Part shown: one piece after another, positions 1 through 7,533 of the stretch
Position numbering within the stretch: the stretch's first letter is position 1
Layout: every line of letters starts with the position of its first letter
From: Palsa-504 sp963753195
GTDB lineage: Bacteria; Actinomycetota; Actinomycetes; Streptosporangiales; Streptosporangiaceae
Assembly: GCA_963753195.1 (NCBI GenBank)
Contig: CAVWBH010000001.1
Location: forward strand, 62,001 to 126,000
Direction of reading: 5' to 3'
DNA: 64,000 nucleotides
The notes under the pieces: generated by a model
What the model was told of the DNA's origin: nothing
The model's database searches: none
The model's input: only the letters and a program-made list of their open reading frames with translations
Program-made: the position numbers and the translations under genes

Positions 1-1
1 C

Positions 2-301
2 GGCACGTCGCTGGCTACCACCGGCGTGTGGATCAGCCTCCTGACCGCGGTCTTCGCCGAGCTGCCGCTGGCCTTCCTGGCCTTCGTCGGGGCGCGCCGC
101 CTGCTCCGGGCCACGGTCGACGCGAGCCTGCGGATCCCGCCCCCGGGTGAGGCCCGGGTACTGGAGATGGCCTCGGCCGGCACCCGCGGCCCGGCCGACG
201 AGATGCCGTCCTCGCTGCGCCGCACGCCGCTGTCCGGCCACGGCCTGGACGAGGCCCTCCCGCGCGGCCGCGCGCACCGGGCCGCCGAACGGGGCGCTTA
301 G
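2..301 (+). CDS. C-terminal part of a membrane protein, tandem paralogue of the next gene (5' end outside window)
   Basis: The reading frame is open from base 2, with no start in the window, and ends at TAG 299-301. Its first 30 or so residues align by eye with the last membrane helix of the gene at 364-1011 (shared pattern SLL-A-F/L-AE-PLAF), and both then have a basic patch followed by a polar tail ending near a P-L-x-G/A-GL(D/E)E motif. It is therefore the C-terminus of a tandem duplicate. No enzymatic motif is visible. Function unknown; the family looks like a four-helix integral membrane protein. Confidence 0.7.
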   Translation, partial: GTSLATTGVWISLLTAVFAELPLAFLAFVGARRLLRATVDASLRIPPPGEARVLEMASAGTRGPADEMPSSLRRTPLSGHGLDEALPRGRAHRAAERGA

Positions 302-363
302 CAAGACGAGCCGCGGCCGCACCGCCCACCTGGCCTCAGACCGGCACGGCGCAGAATGAAAAG

Positions 364-1011
364 GTGATCGACGAGGCTGAACTACGCCGGATGACACAAG
401 ATGAGCGGCGTGCGCTGGCCCGTGCCCTGGCCGCCCTCGACCTGCCGCACCCGCTGCTCGACCCGCGCCTGCGGCGACGCCGCACGCTCGCCCTGCTGAT
501 CACGATGGCCTGCTGCGTCGCGCTGGCCGGCTGGATCGCGATCCTCATCCTGACCCTTCCCGGGCGCTATACCTCCAGCGACTGGCGGGCGGTGTGGGTC
601 GGGCTGGACATCGCCGAGCTCCTCGGGTTCGCCGCGACCGCGTGGGCGGCCTGGAACCAGCGTCAGGTCGTCATCTTCTTCATGATCATGACTGGGACGC
701 TGCTGCTCTGCGACGCCTGGTTCGACCTGGCGCTGAATTACGGTTCGAGCGGCTTCACCGCGAGCCTCCTGTCCGCGCTGCTGGCCGAGGTCCCGCTGGC
801 GTTCGTGATGTTCGCCGCGGCCCGGCGGCTGGTCCGGGTCACCGTCCAGACCCTCATGCAGCTGTCCGGCGCCAGCGGCCCGGTGCCGTCGCTGTGGCGC
901 GTGCCGCTGTTCGCCGACGGCCTGGAGGAATGCCTCCCGGCCCGGCTGAGGCCCGGGCTCGGCGATATCCGGTCCGAGGATGTCACAGCCGGCCGCCGCC
1001 CCTCGTCTTAG
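364..1011 (+). CDS. Predicted four-helix membrane protein, paralogue of the gene cut by the left edge
   Basis: Encodes 215 aa from a GTG start. A basic, hydrophilic N-terminus (about 1-40) is followed by four hydrophobic stretches at roughly 42-65, 77-97, 100-122 and 128-158, then a polar tail. No catalytic or transport signature is recognised. It lies 62 bp after a tandem copy of itself, so the pair arose by local duplication. The last 30 bases of the gene contain the -35 and -10 elements of the promoter for the downstream epimerase/sigma factor pair. An earlier start cannot be excluded because no strong ribosome binding site precedes the GTG. Confidence 0.65.
   Translation: MIDEAELRRMTQDERRALARALAALDLPHPLLDPRLRRRRTLALLITMACCVALAGWIAILILTLPGRYTSSDWRAVWVGLDIAELLGFAATAWAAWNQRQVVIFFMIMTGTLLLCDAWFDLALNYGSSGFTASLLSALLAEVPLAFVMFAAARRLVRVTVQTLMQLSGASGPVPSLWRVPLFADGLEECLPARLRPGLGDIRSEDVTAGRRPSS
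981..1007 (+). promoter_or_regulatory. Candidate ECF41-type promoter for the epimerase-sigma operon
   Basis: TGTCACA at 981-987 and CGTC at 1004-1007, with a 16-base spacer. These are the -35 and -10 elements described for ECF41 sigma factors, which usually drive the promoter in front of their own COE (carboxymuconolactone decarboxylase, oxidoreductase or epimerase) partner. The site overlaps the end of the upstream gene and lies 43 bases before the epimerase ATG. The match was found by eye; the transcription start would fall near 1013-1016. Confidence 0.65.
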
Positions 1012-1049
1012 AGGGCGGAACCAGGAAGGACGCACCAAGAGGAGTCATC

Positions 1050-2012
1050 ATGCGAGTCTTCGTCGCCGGAGCCACCGGAGTGGTCGGCAAGCCGTTCGTC
1101 TCCGCCCTGATCGCCGCCGGCCATGAGGTCACCGGCACCACCCGGTCGCCCGGCAAGGCCAGCGGACTGCACGACCTGGGCGCGACACCCGTCATCGTCG
1201 ACGGCCTGGACCGGCAGGCGGTGCTCGACGCGGTCAAAACCGCTCAGCCAGAGGTGATCGTGCACCAGATGACCGCGCTGTACGGCCTGCGCAGCATGCG
1301 CAACTTCGACAAGCAATTCGCGGTCACCAACGAGCTGCGCACCAAGAGCACCGACTACCTGCTGGAAGCTGCCCGCCAGGCCGGCACCCGCCGGTTCATC
1401 GCGCAGAGCTACATCGCCTGGAACAACCTGAGGAGCAGCCGCCAGGTCACGGCCGAATCCGATCCGGTCGACCCGGCCCCGCTCCCGTCGACCGCGCAGA
1501 CCCTGGCCGCGATCAGGCACCTCGAGCAGGCCGTGCCCGGCGCCGTACCCGAGGGACTGGTGCTGCGGTACGGCCCGTTCTACGGCCACGGCGCCTCGGA
1601 CTCCATGCTTGACGCCGTGAAGAAGCGGCAGATGCCGGTCATCGGCGGGGGCACGGGCGTCTTCTCCTTCTGCGAGGTCACCGACGCCGCCGCGGCGGCC
1701 GTGGCGGCCGTCACCCGCGGCGCGCCCGGCCTCTACAACGTCGTCGACGACGACCCGGCCCCGGTCCGGGAGTGGCTGCCCTACCTGTCCGAGTGCCTGG
1801 GCCGCAAGCCGCCCATGCGGGCCCCGGCCTGGCTGGGCCGGCTGCTGGCCGGCCAGGCGGCCGTGGCCATGATGACGGAGGGCTGCGGCGCGGCGAACGA
1901 GAAGGCCAAGCGCGAACTCGGCTGGGCCCCCCGGTACGCGAGCTGGCGGGATGGCTTCCCGGTCTGGGCTAAGGCCTACCTGGCGGGACAGGATCAGCAT
2001 GCCGCCGCCTGA
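1050..2012 (+). CDS. NAD(P)-dependent epimerase/dehydratase (extended SDR), ECF41 partner
   Basis: A 320-aa extended short-chain dehydrogenase. The N-terminus has the Rossmann glycine motif GATGVVGKPF at residues 7-16. The usual SDR YxxxK motif is not evident; a SYIAWNN stretch occupies that region, so catalysis may be atypical or lost. AGAGGAG (1038-1044) is a good ribosome binding site for ATG 1050; longer upstream ORF extensions are shadow. It ends inside the sigma factor gene (14-base overlap), implying translational coupling. The pairing is the classic ECF41-COE arrangement, with the epimerase as the likely regulatory target. Substrate unknown. Confidence 0.85.
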   Translation: MRVFVAGATGVVGKPFVSALIAAGHEVTGTTRSPGKASGLHDLGATPVIVDGLDRQAVLDAVKTAQPEVIVHQMTALYGLRSMRNFDKQFAVTNELRTKSTDYLLEAARQAGTRRFIAQSYIAWNNLRSSRQVTAESDPVDPAPLPSTAQTLAAIRHLEQAVPGAVPEGLVLRYGPFYGHGASDSMLDAVKKRQMPVIGGGTGVFSFCEVTDAAAAAVAAVTRGAPGLYNVVDDDPAPVREWLPYLSECLGRKPPMRAPAWLGRLLAGQAAVAMMTEGCGAANEKAKRELGWAPRYASWRDGFPVWAKAYLAGQDQHAAA

Positions 2013-2949
2013 GATGCCGCCGCAGGCGCAGTCCGCCGCGGACTACGACGAGTACCGGCCGCTGATGTTCTCGATCGCCTACCGGATGACCGGGAGCGTC
2101 GGCGACGCCGAGGACATCGTTCAGGACGCCTTCGTCCGGCTGACCCGCGCGCTGCGCGACGGCGCCCGCATCGACTCGCCCAAGGCCTACCTGGCCACGG
2201 TCACCACCCGGCTGGCCATCAGCCACCTGCGCTCAGCCCGGGTCCGGCGGGAAGCCTACGTGGGCGCCTGGCTGCCCGAGCCGCTCGTCGCGACCGAGCG
2301 AGGCCCGTACGACGATCCCGCGGAGCGCGCCGAGATGTCCGATTCCCTGTCGATGGCGTTCCTCGTCCTGCTGGAAAGCCTCTCGCCGACCGAACGCGCC
2401 GTGTTTCTCCTGCACGAGGTCTTCGGCTACGACTACGCCGAGATCGCCGAGATCATCGGCAAGTCCGAGGCGAACTGCCGCCAGATCTCCAGCCGCGCCC
2501 GGCGCCACATCGACGCGGGCAAAACCCGGTTCGACGCTTCCCGCGAGCAGCGCGACGAGGTCGCCCGCCGTTTCTTCGACGCTGTGGGCGGCGGGGACCT
2601 GGGCGCGCTGCTGACCCTGCTCGCCCCGGACGTGGTCACGATCGGCGACGGCGGCGGCAAGGGGCAGGCCCTGCGCGAGCCGCTGCACGGGCCGGAACGG
2701 GTCGCCCGGTTCATGGTCGGGCTGTTCCGGCGGGCGCAGAAGGAGGGCACCTACGCCGTGCCGGCCTCGGTCAACGGCCAGCCCGGCGCGGTGGCCTACG
2801 ACGCCGAAGGGCGGGTGGTGGGCGTGTTCGTGCTCGACATCGCCGACGGCCTGGTGCAGGCGTTCCGCGCCGTGATCAACCCGGACAAGCTCACCCATCT
2901 CGGCCCGACCTCCGACCTGTACCTGCGGCCGGGCCGGGACTTACCCTGA
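1999..2949 (+). CDS. sigJ: ECF41-family RNA polymerase sigma factor (SigJ-like) with SnoaL-like C-terminal domain
   Basis: 316 aa from ATG 1999, preceded by GGACAGGA. Region sigma-2 (about 20-90) contains the AEDIVQDAF core. The linker carries the ECF41-typical WLPEPL motif, followed by sigma-4 (about 125-180, with YAEIAEIIGKSEANCRQ). A SnoaL-like domain follows from about 195 with the two family hallmarks, DGGGK and, near the end, NPDKL. In ECF41 factors this C-terminal extension replaces an anti-sigma factor and controls core polymerase binding. No separate anti-sigma gene is visible. Coupled to the epimerase gene upstream; the matching promoter is at 981-1007. Confidence 0.93.
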   Translation: MPPPEMPPQAQSAADYDEYRPLMFSIAYRMTGSVGDAEDIVQDAFVRLTRALRDGARIDSPKAYLATVTTRLAISHLRSARVRREAYVGAWLPEPLVATERGPYDDPAERAEMSDSLSMAFLVLLESLSPTERAVFLLHEVFGYDYAEIAEIIGKSEANCRQISSRARRHIDAGKTRFDASREQRDEVARRFFDAVGGGDLGALLTLLAPDVVTIGDGGGKGQALREPLHGPERVARFMVGLFRRAQKEGTYAVPASVNGQPGAVAYDAEGRVVGVFVLDIADGLVQAFRAVINPDKLTHLGPTSDLYLRPGRDLP

Positions 2950-2954
2950 CGGTT

Positions 2955-3827
2955 ATGGCCACCGGTTTCACTGAGGACAACGCCGCCGACGCGGTCGTCG
3001 AGAGCTTCGCCGCCACCCCCGACCCACGGCTGCGCGAGCTGCTGAGCAGTCTGGTCAGGCACCTGCACGCCTTCGTGCGGGAGACCGAGCCGACGATCGC
3101 GGAGTGGGACCAGGCCATCGAGTTCCTCACCGCCACCGGCCAGAAAAGCGACCGTGAACGGCAGGAGTTCATCTTGCTTTCCGACGTGCTCGGCATCTCC
3201 ATGCTGGTCGAGACGATCAACAGCCGCAAGTCGGCCGGTACCGCCACCGAGTCGACCGTGCTCGGCCCGTTCCACATGGTGCTCTCCCCGCGCCGGGCGC
3301 TGGGCGAGAGCATCGACCTGGTCGGGACCGGCCCGCAGGCACTGCTCGAGGGCCAGGTCCGTTCGGCCGACGGTACGCCGCTACCCGGCGCCGAACTCGA
3401 CGTCTGGCAGGCCAACGATCACGGGTTCTACGATGTCCAGCAGCCGGAACTCCAGCCGGTCGGCAACGGGCGCGGCCTGTTCACCGCCGACTCCAGCGGC
3501 GCCTACTGGTTCCGCACCATCGTGCCCGTCCACTACCCGATCCCGACCGACGGCCCCGTCGGCGCGCTGCTTGAGGCAACCAAGCGCCACCCGTACCGCC
3601 CGGCGCACATCCATTTCCTCGTCACCGCCCCCGGGCACCGCCCGCTGACCACGCACATCTTCGTGGCCGGCAGCCCCTACCTCGAATCCGACGCCGTGTT
3701 CGCGGTAAAGGACAGCCTGATCACCGAGTTCACCCTCGTCGACGATCCGGACCTGGCCGCCCGCTACGGCCTCACGGGCCCGTTCCGGCTGGCCTCTTTC
3801 GACATCGTCCTGCAGCCGGAGAGCTGA
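2955..3827 (+). CDS. Intradiol ring-cleavage dioxygenase (hydroxyquinol/catechol 1,2-dioxygenase family)
   Basis: 290 aa, the usual length for this family. An N-terminal helical dimerisation domain (about 1-95) precedes the beta-sandwich catalytic domain. The non-haem Fe(III) ligands are identifiable: Tyr in NDHGFYDVQ, Tyr in VHYPIPTDGP, and two His in RPAHIHF. These enzymes cleave catechol-type rings between the hydroxyls, feeding the beta-ketoadipate pathway. It starts 5 bases after the sigma factor stop, so it probably belongs to the same transcript and could be an ECF41 regulon member. No partner such as maleylacetate reductase is nearby, so the substrate cannot be assigned. Confidence 0.88.
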   Translation: MATGFTEDNAADAVVESFAATPDPRLRELLSSLVRHLHAFVRETEPTIAEWDQAIEFLTATGQKSDRERQEFILLSDVLGISMLVETINSRKSAGTATESTVLGPFHMVLSPRRALGESIDLVGTGPQALLEGQVRSADGTPLPGAELDVWQANDHGFYDVQQPELQPVGNGRGLFTADSSGAYWFRTIVPVHYPIPTDGPVGALLEATKRHPYRPAHIHFLVTAPGHRPLTTHIFVAGSPYLESDAVFAVKDSLITEFTLVDDPDLAARYGLTGPFRLASFDIVLQPES

Positions 3828-3861
3828 ATACCGGCCGGCCGCTCCCCTCATCCCTTTTTGG

Positions 3862-3883
3862 GCCGAACGGCCTGTGGCGCGTG
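3862..3883. repeat. 22-nt intergenic repeat, copy 1 (second copy at 37590-37611)
   Basis: GCCGAACGGCC followed by TGTGGCGCGTG. Twenty of 22 positions match 37590-37611. Both copies lie in short gaps between convergent genes, just past a stop codon. The core GCC-GAAC-GGC is a small dyad. Confidence 0.45.
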
Positions 3884-3945
3884 GCGCCGCTCCCGTCCCA
3901 GCTGGGTGCCGAGCGCATCGCGCCGTCCCGGCCCGGCCTTCCCGG

Positions 3946-4938
3946 TTAGGACGCGCCTGCCATCGCGGGGACGGGCTCATCGGGCGTGGCCCGTGCCGGG
4001 GAGAGCTCCGTGGACTGGACGCGGGACTTCGCCGCCGGGTTGAGGTCACGGTTGACCGCCCGGGCGATCGCCTCGACGGTGCCGATCCCGTAGGCCATCG
4101 TCGGGTTGTCCCGGGTCAGGACCACGATGCGGTAACTGCCGCCGCGGCCGGTGAAGCAGCCGATGCTGTTGATGCGCCAGCCGTGGGTGGCCAGCGGCAG
4201 CCAGCCGTCCTTGACGTGCACGGTCAGGCTGGTGGGCGCGCCGGCCGGGACACCCCAGCGCTGGGACGGGATGACCTCCGTCATCAAGCGCAGCACCAGC
4301 TCACGCGAGCTGGCGTCGAGCACCGGATTCTTCGCCAGCAGCAGTCCCAGCAATCTCACCTGGTCAGCCGCGGTGATCTGGGTCAGGCCCCAGTACGGGC
4401 CCGGGCCCAGGCGGGTATCGGTCATGTGCGCGAGGTTCAGGAAGTGCTGCAGGTAGTACCGCCCCGTATCGGCCCACAGGGCCGACGCGGCATCGTTGTC
4501 TGACCTGGTGATCATCGCCTCGGCCAGCTTGGCCTCAGCCCGGGTCAGCCGCCGGTGCCGCTGCTGCGCCTTGCGGAGCAGCGCGCTGAGGATGGTTACC
4601 TTCACCACGCTGGCCGAGTCGAAGTGCGCCGAGCCGTTAAGCCAGCATTGCACTCCCCGGCCATCGACCCCGACCGCTACGGCGGACACGCGGCCGTGCC
4701 GCGCCCGGTTGATGTCCCGGGCCAGCCTGGCCGCGAGCGCCGGATGAGCACTGGACCGGCAGCTGGCCGAAGACGCCCCGGCGCTGGCTGAAGATGCCCT
4801 CGCGCTGGCCGACGTGGTCCTCGCGCTGGCCGAAGTGGTCCTGGCGCTGGCCGGCGAGGCCAGCAGCGAGACCGGGACCGAGCCGAGCAGGATTACCGCG
4901 GCCACCGTGGTTAATCCGCGCCAGCCTGCCATGGCCAT
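3946..4938 (-). CDS. Secreted class A beta-lactamase-like serine hydrolase
   Basis: 330 aa from ATG 4938, chosen because GGGGAGGG directly precedes it; the ORF open further upstream runs through the neighbouring gene. A signal peptide (about 1-31, ending ASPASA) is followed by a low-complexity Ser/Ala/Thr/Arg linker encoded by a 21-nt tandem repeat. The enzymatic domain has the serine nucleophile in SVVK (SxxK) and an intact SDN triad (TRSDND). The third motif reads KDG rather than KTG/KSG, so beta-lactam hydrolysis is doubtful; a penicillin-interacting or peptidoglycan-related role is possible. Its 5' end overlaps the epimerase gene by 28 bases, suggesting cotranscription. Confidence 0.82.
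   Translation of the reverse strand: MAMAGWRGLTTVAAVILLGSVPVSLLASPASARTTSASARTTSASARASSASAGASSASCRSSAHPALAARLARDINRARHGRVSAVAVGVDGRGVQCWLNGSAHFDSASVVKVTILSALLRKAQQRHRRLTRAEAKLAEAMITRSDNDAASALWADTGRYYLQHFLNLAHMTDTRLGPGPYWGLTQITAADQVRLLGLLLAKNPVLDASSRELVLRLMTEVIPSQRWGVPAGAPTSLTVHVKDGWLPLATHGWRINSIGCFTGRGGSYRIVVLTRDNPTMAYGIGTVEAIARAVNRDLNPAAKSRVQSTELSPARATPDEPVPAMAGAS
4760..4864. repeat. Five degenerate 21-nt tandem units coding the beta-lactamase-like linker
   Basis: Units begin at 4760, 4781, 4802, 4823 and 4844, with core GCGCTGGCCGA followed by a variable half. The unit is a multiple of three, so copy-number change would lengthen or shorten the Ser/Ala-rich linker without shifting the frame. 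Confidence 0.6.
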
Positions 4939-5855
4939 CCCTCCCCGGCGGCAAGAGCATCTTGCAGGGCAGGGTAGCGGAACTGGTAGCCCCCGGCCGC
5001 CAGCCGCGCGGGGATCACCCGGGTACTGCTCAGCAGCTCCACAGAGGCCTCGCCCAGGCTCAGGCGCAGCACCGGGCTGGGGACTCGCAGCCAGGGCAGG
5101 TCCCGGCGGCCCGCAGCGGCGTTGAGCGCGGCGGTGAAGGCCGAGTTGGTCACCGGCTCCGGGGCGGTGAGGTTGACCGGGCCGCTGATGTCCTTCCGGT
5201 CCAGCAGGAACCTGATCGCGCCGATCTCGTCGGGCAGCGAGATCCAGCTCATCGCCTGCGTCCCCGGGCCGAACCTCGGGCATACGCCCAGCCGGGCCAA
5301 GGGAAGCAGCCTGGCTAGCAGGCCGCCGGCCGGGGTGAGGACCAGGCCGCTGCGCAGATGGACCACCCGGATGCCGGCCTCGACGGCCGGGTCGGCGGCC
5401 GCCTCCCAGTCCCGGACCAGCCGGGCGAGGAAGGTCTTCCCGGCCGGGGCGGACTCGTCCACCTCACGCTCGCCGGTCTCGCCGTACCAGCCGATCGCTG
5501 AGGCGGCCACCAGGGTCCCGGGCGGCGAGCCGAGCCTGGCCAGGGCACCGGCCAGCGCGCGGGTGCCGAGGACCCGGCTGGCCCGGATCTCGGCCTTGTA
5601 CCGGCTCGTCCAGCGCCTGCTGGCCACCCCGGCACCGGCCAGGTGCACACAGGCGCCGATACCCTCCAGGGCCCCGGGGACAGAGGGGCGGGCCGGGACC
5701 AGCCCTCCATCGGCCGCCCGCGGGTCCCAGCGCACCTCGTCATCCGACCTGGCCGGCCGCCGGACAAGCCGGATGACCTGGTGGCCGTCCGCGCGCAGGC
5801 TGGCCACCAGGGCGGTACCTATCAGACCGGACGAGCCGGTGACGGCGATCTTCAT
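4911..5855 (-). CDS. TIGR01777-family (SDR39U1/YfcH-like) sugar-nucleotide epimerase-like protein
   Basis: 314 aa. The N-terminal Rossmann motif TGSSGLIGTAL lies at residues 6-16. The family-typical stretches SAIGWYG, LVRDWE, LRSGLVL and SWISL follow, and the C-terminal part matches DUF1731 (VPSPVLRLSLGE). Members are atypical SDRs of unknown substrate, often next to lipoate and 2-oxo-acid dehydrogenase genes in actinobacteria, which fits the sucB-lpdA neighbours here. It starts 9 bases after the sucB stop and overlaps the beta-lactamase-like gene at its 3' end, so it sits mid-operon. Confidence 0.9.
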   Translation of the reverse strand: MKIAVTGSSGLIGTALVASLRADGHQVIRLVRRPARSDDEVRWDPRAADGGLVPARPSVPGALEGIGACVHLAGAGVASRRWTSRYKAEIRASRVLGTRALAGALARLGSPPGTLVAASAIGWYGETGEREVDESAPAGKTFLARLVRDWEAAADPAVEAGIRVVHLRSGLVLTPAGGLLARLLPLARLGVCPRFGPGTQAMSWISLPDEIGAIRFLLDRKDISGPVNLTAPEPVTNSAFTAALNAAAGRRDLPWLRVPSPVLRLSLGEASVELLSSTRVIPARLAAGGYQFRYPALQDALAAGEGWPWQAGAD

Positions 5856-5864
5856 CCAGGCCGG

Positions 5865-7499
5865 TTACAGCCCGAGTTCGGTCTCGAAGGCCCCTTCTTC
5901 CAGCCGGGCCTTGACCGTGATCAGGTACCGGGCCGCGTCAGCGCCGTCGACCAGCCGGTGATCGTAGGTCAGCGCGAGGTAGACCATCGAGCGCACCGCG
6001 ATCACCTCGCCGAGAGCGGAGTCCTCCACCACGACCGGGCGCGGGACCACGGTGCCGGTGCCGAGGATCGCAACCTGCGGCTGGTTGATGATCGGCGTAT
6101 CGAACAGGGCGCCGCGGCTGCCCGTGTTGGTCAGGGTGAACGTGCCGCCCGACAGCTCGTCCGGGCCGACCTGCCCGGACCGCGTGCGCTGGGCGATTTC
6201 CCCGATCTTGCGGGCCAGCCCGCCGATGTTCAGGTCGCCTGCGTTGTGGACGACCGGCACCATGAGGCCGCGCTCGGTGTCGACTGCGATGCCGAGGTGC
6301 TCCGCGTCATGGTAGATGATCTGGTCTCCGTCGATCACCGCGTTGAGCTTCGGGTGAACCTTCAGCGCCTCGACAGCGGCGAGCGCGAAGAACGGCAGGA
6401 AGGTCAGCTTCACGCCCTCCCGCGCCTCGAAGTCGGCCTTGGCCCGGTCACGCAGCCGCGCGATGGCCGTCACGTCGACCTCGACCACGGTGGTGAGCTG
6501 GGCCGACACCCGCAGCGACTCCACCATCCGCTGTGCGATCACCTGGCGGGGCCGGGACATCCGCTGGGTCGTGCCGCGCAGCGAGGACGGCACCACGGCC
6601 GGGCGCTGCGCCGCCTGGGCGGCAGGCTGGCCGGCCTGCGAGGGCGAGCCTCCGGCGGCCGGCTGGGATCCGGCGGCCGCTGGCGCATTCTGCGGCGCCT
6701 GCGGCACCTGGGCGGGCGCCTGCGCGCGGGCGGCCTCGATGACGTCCTGCTTGCGGATCCGGCCGCCGACGCCGGTCCCGCTGACGGCTTCCAGGTTCAC
6801 CCCATGCTCGGCGGCGAGCTTGCGGACCAGCGGGGTGACGTAGGGCGCCTCGCCGACCCCCGGCAGCGGTGTCGGCGGCGGGTACGATCCGTCCGCGGCG
6901 GATGGGGCCTCGGCCGGCTCCTCAGCCTGTGCCGGGGATGCCTGCGCGGCGGGCTGGGCGTACGGCTGCGCGGGTTCCTGGGCGGCGGGCGGCGCGTAAG
7001 GCTGCGACTGGGCTGCGGGCCGGGCGTAGGCGGGAGGCTCGGTGTAGGACGGCGGCTGCCCGTATGCGGGCGGCGGAGCATAGCCCGGGGTCTGCGCGGC
7101 CTCGGACGGCGCGGGGTAGCTGGGCGGCGGGCTCCAGCCGTTGGTACCGGCCGGGACCGGCTCCGGCTGCGAAGGTTCGGCGGCAGCTGCCGCATCCTGT
7201 GGTGCCGAGGTGTCATCCTGGGCTGGGGGCCCGGACGGCGCGGGCGCGGAGCCGCTGCTCTCGCTGTCCTCGATGACGGCGAGCTGGGCGCCCACCGCGA
7301 CCGTCTCGTCCTCGTCGACCGCGATGGCGCGCAGGATCCCGGACGCAGGCGAGGGGATCTCTGTGTCCACCTTGTCCGTTGACACCTCGAGGAGCGGCTC
7401 ATCCACCTCCACGCGCTCGCCTTCCTTCTTCAGCCAGCGCGTGACGGTGCCCTCGGTGACACTCTCACCGAGCTGCGGCATGGATACCGAGACCGACAT
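5865..7499 (-). CDS. sucB: Dihydrolipoamide acyltransferase, E2 of 2-oxoglutarate (or branched-chain) dehydrogenase
   Basis: 544 aa. One lipoyl domain (about 1-76) carries the lipoylated lysine in STDKVDTE. A long Pro/Ala/Gln/Tyr-rich swinging linker (about 85-215) leads to the E3/E1-binding domain (YVTPLVRKLAAEHG...GGRIRKQDV, about 220-260). The CoA-acyltransferase domain ends with the catalytic His-Asp motif YDHRLVDGADA. It acts in the TCA cycle, transferring the succinyl group from lipoate to CoA. Many actinobacterial homologues carry two or three lipoyl domains; a single one with an expanded linker is at the small end. lpdA lies 34 bases upstream on the same strand. Confidence 0.93.
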   Translation of the reverse strand: MSVSVSMPQLGESVTEGTVTRWLKKEGERVEVDEPLLEVSTDKVDTEIPSPASGILRAIAVDEDETVAVGAQLAVIEDSESSGSAPAPSGPPAQDDTSAPQDAAAAAEPSQPEPVPAGTNGWSPPPSYPAPSEAAQTPGYAPPPAYGQPPSYTEPPAYARPAAQSQPYAPPAAQEPAQPYAQPAAQASPAQAEEPAEAPSAADGSYPPPTPLPGVGEAPYVTPLVRKLAAEHGVNLEAVSGTGVGGRIRKQDVIEAARAQAPAQVPQAPQNAPAAAGSQPAAGGSPSQAGQPAAQAAQRPAVVPSSLRGTTQRMSRPRQVIAQRMVESLRVSAQLTTVVEVDVTAIARLRDRAKADFEAREGVKLTFLPFFALAAVEALKVHPKLNAVIDGDQIIYHDAEHLGIAVDTERGLMVPVVHNAGDLNIGGLARKIGEIAQRTRSGQVGPDELSGGTFTLTNTGSRGALFDTPIINQPQVAILGTGTVVPRPVVVEDSALGEVIAVRSMVYLALTYDHRLVDGADAARYLITVKARLEEGAFETELGL

Positions 7500-7533
7500 T
7501 CTGGTGACTCCTAGATGGGCGTGTTGAGGAACT

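Noticed and set aside
5643..7382. 579-aa plus-strand ORF opposite sucB
   Set aside because: Shadow of the sucB reading frame: Pro/Arg/Gly-rich, no domain, while the minus strand has a full E2 protein.
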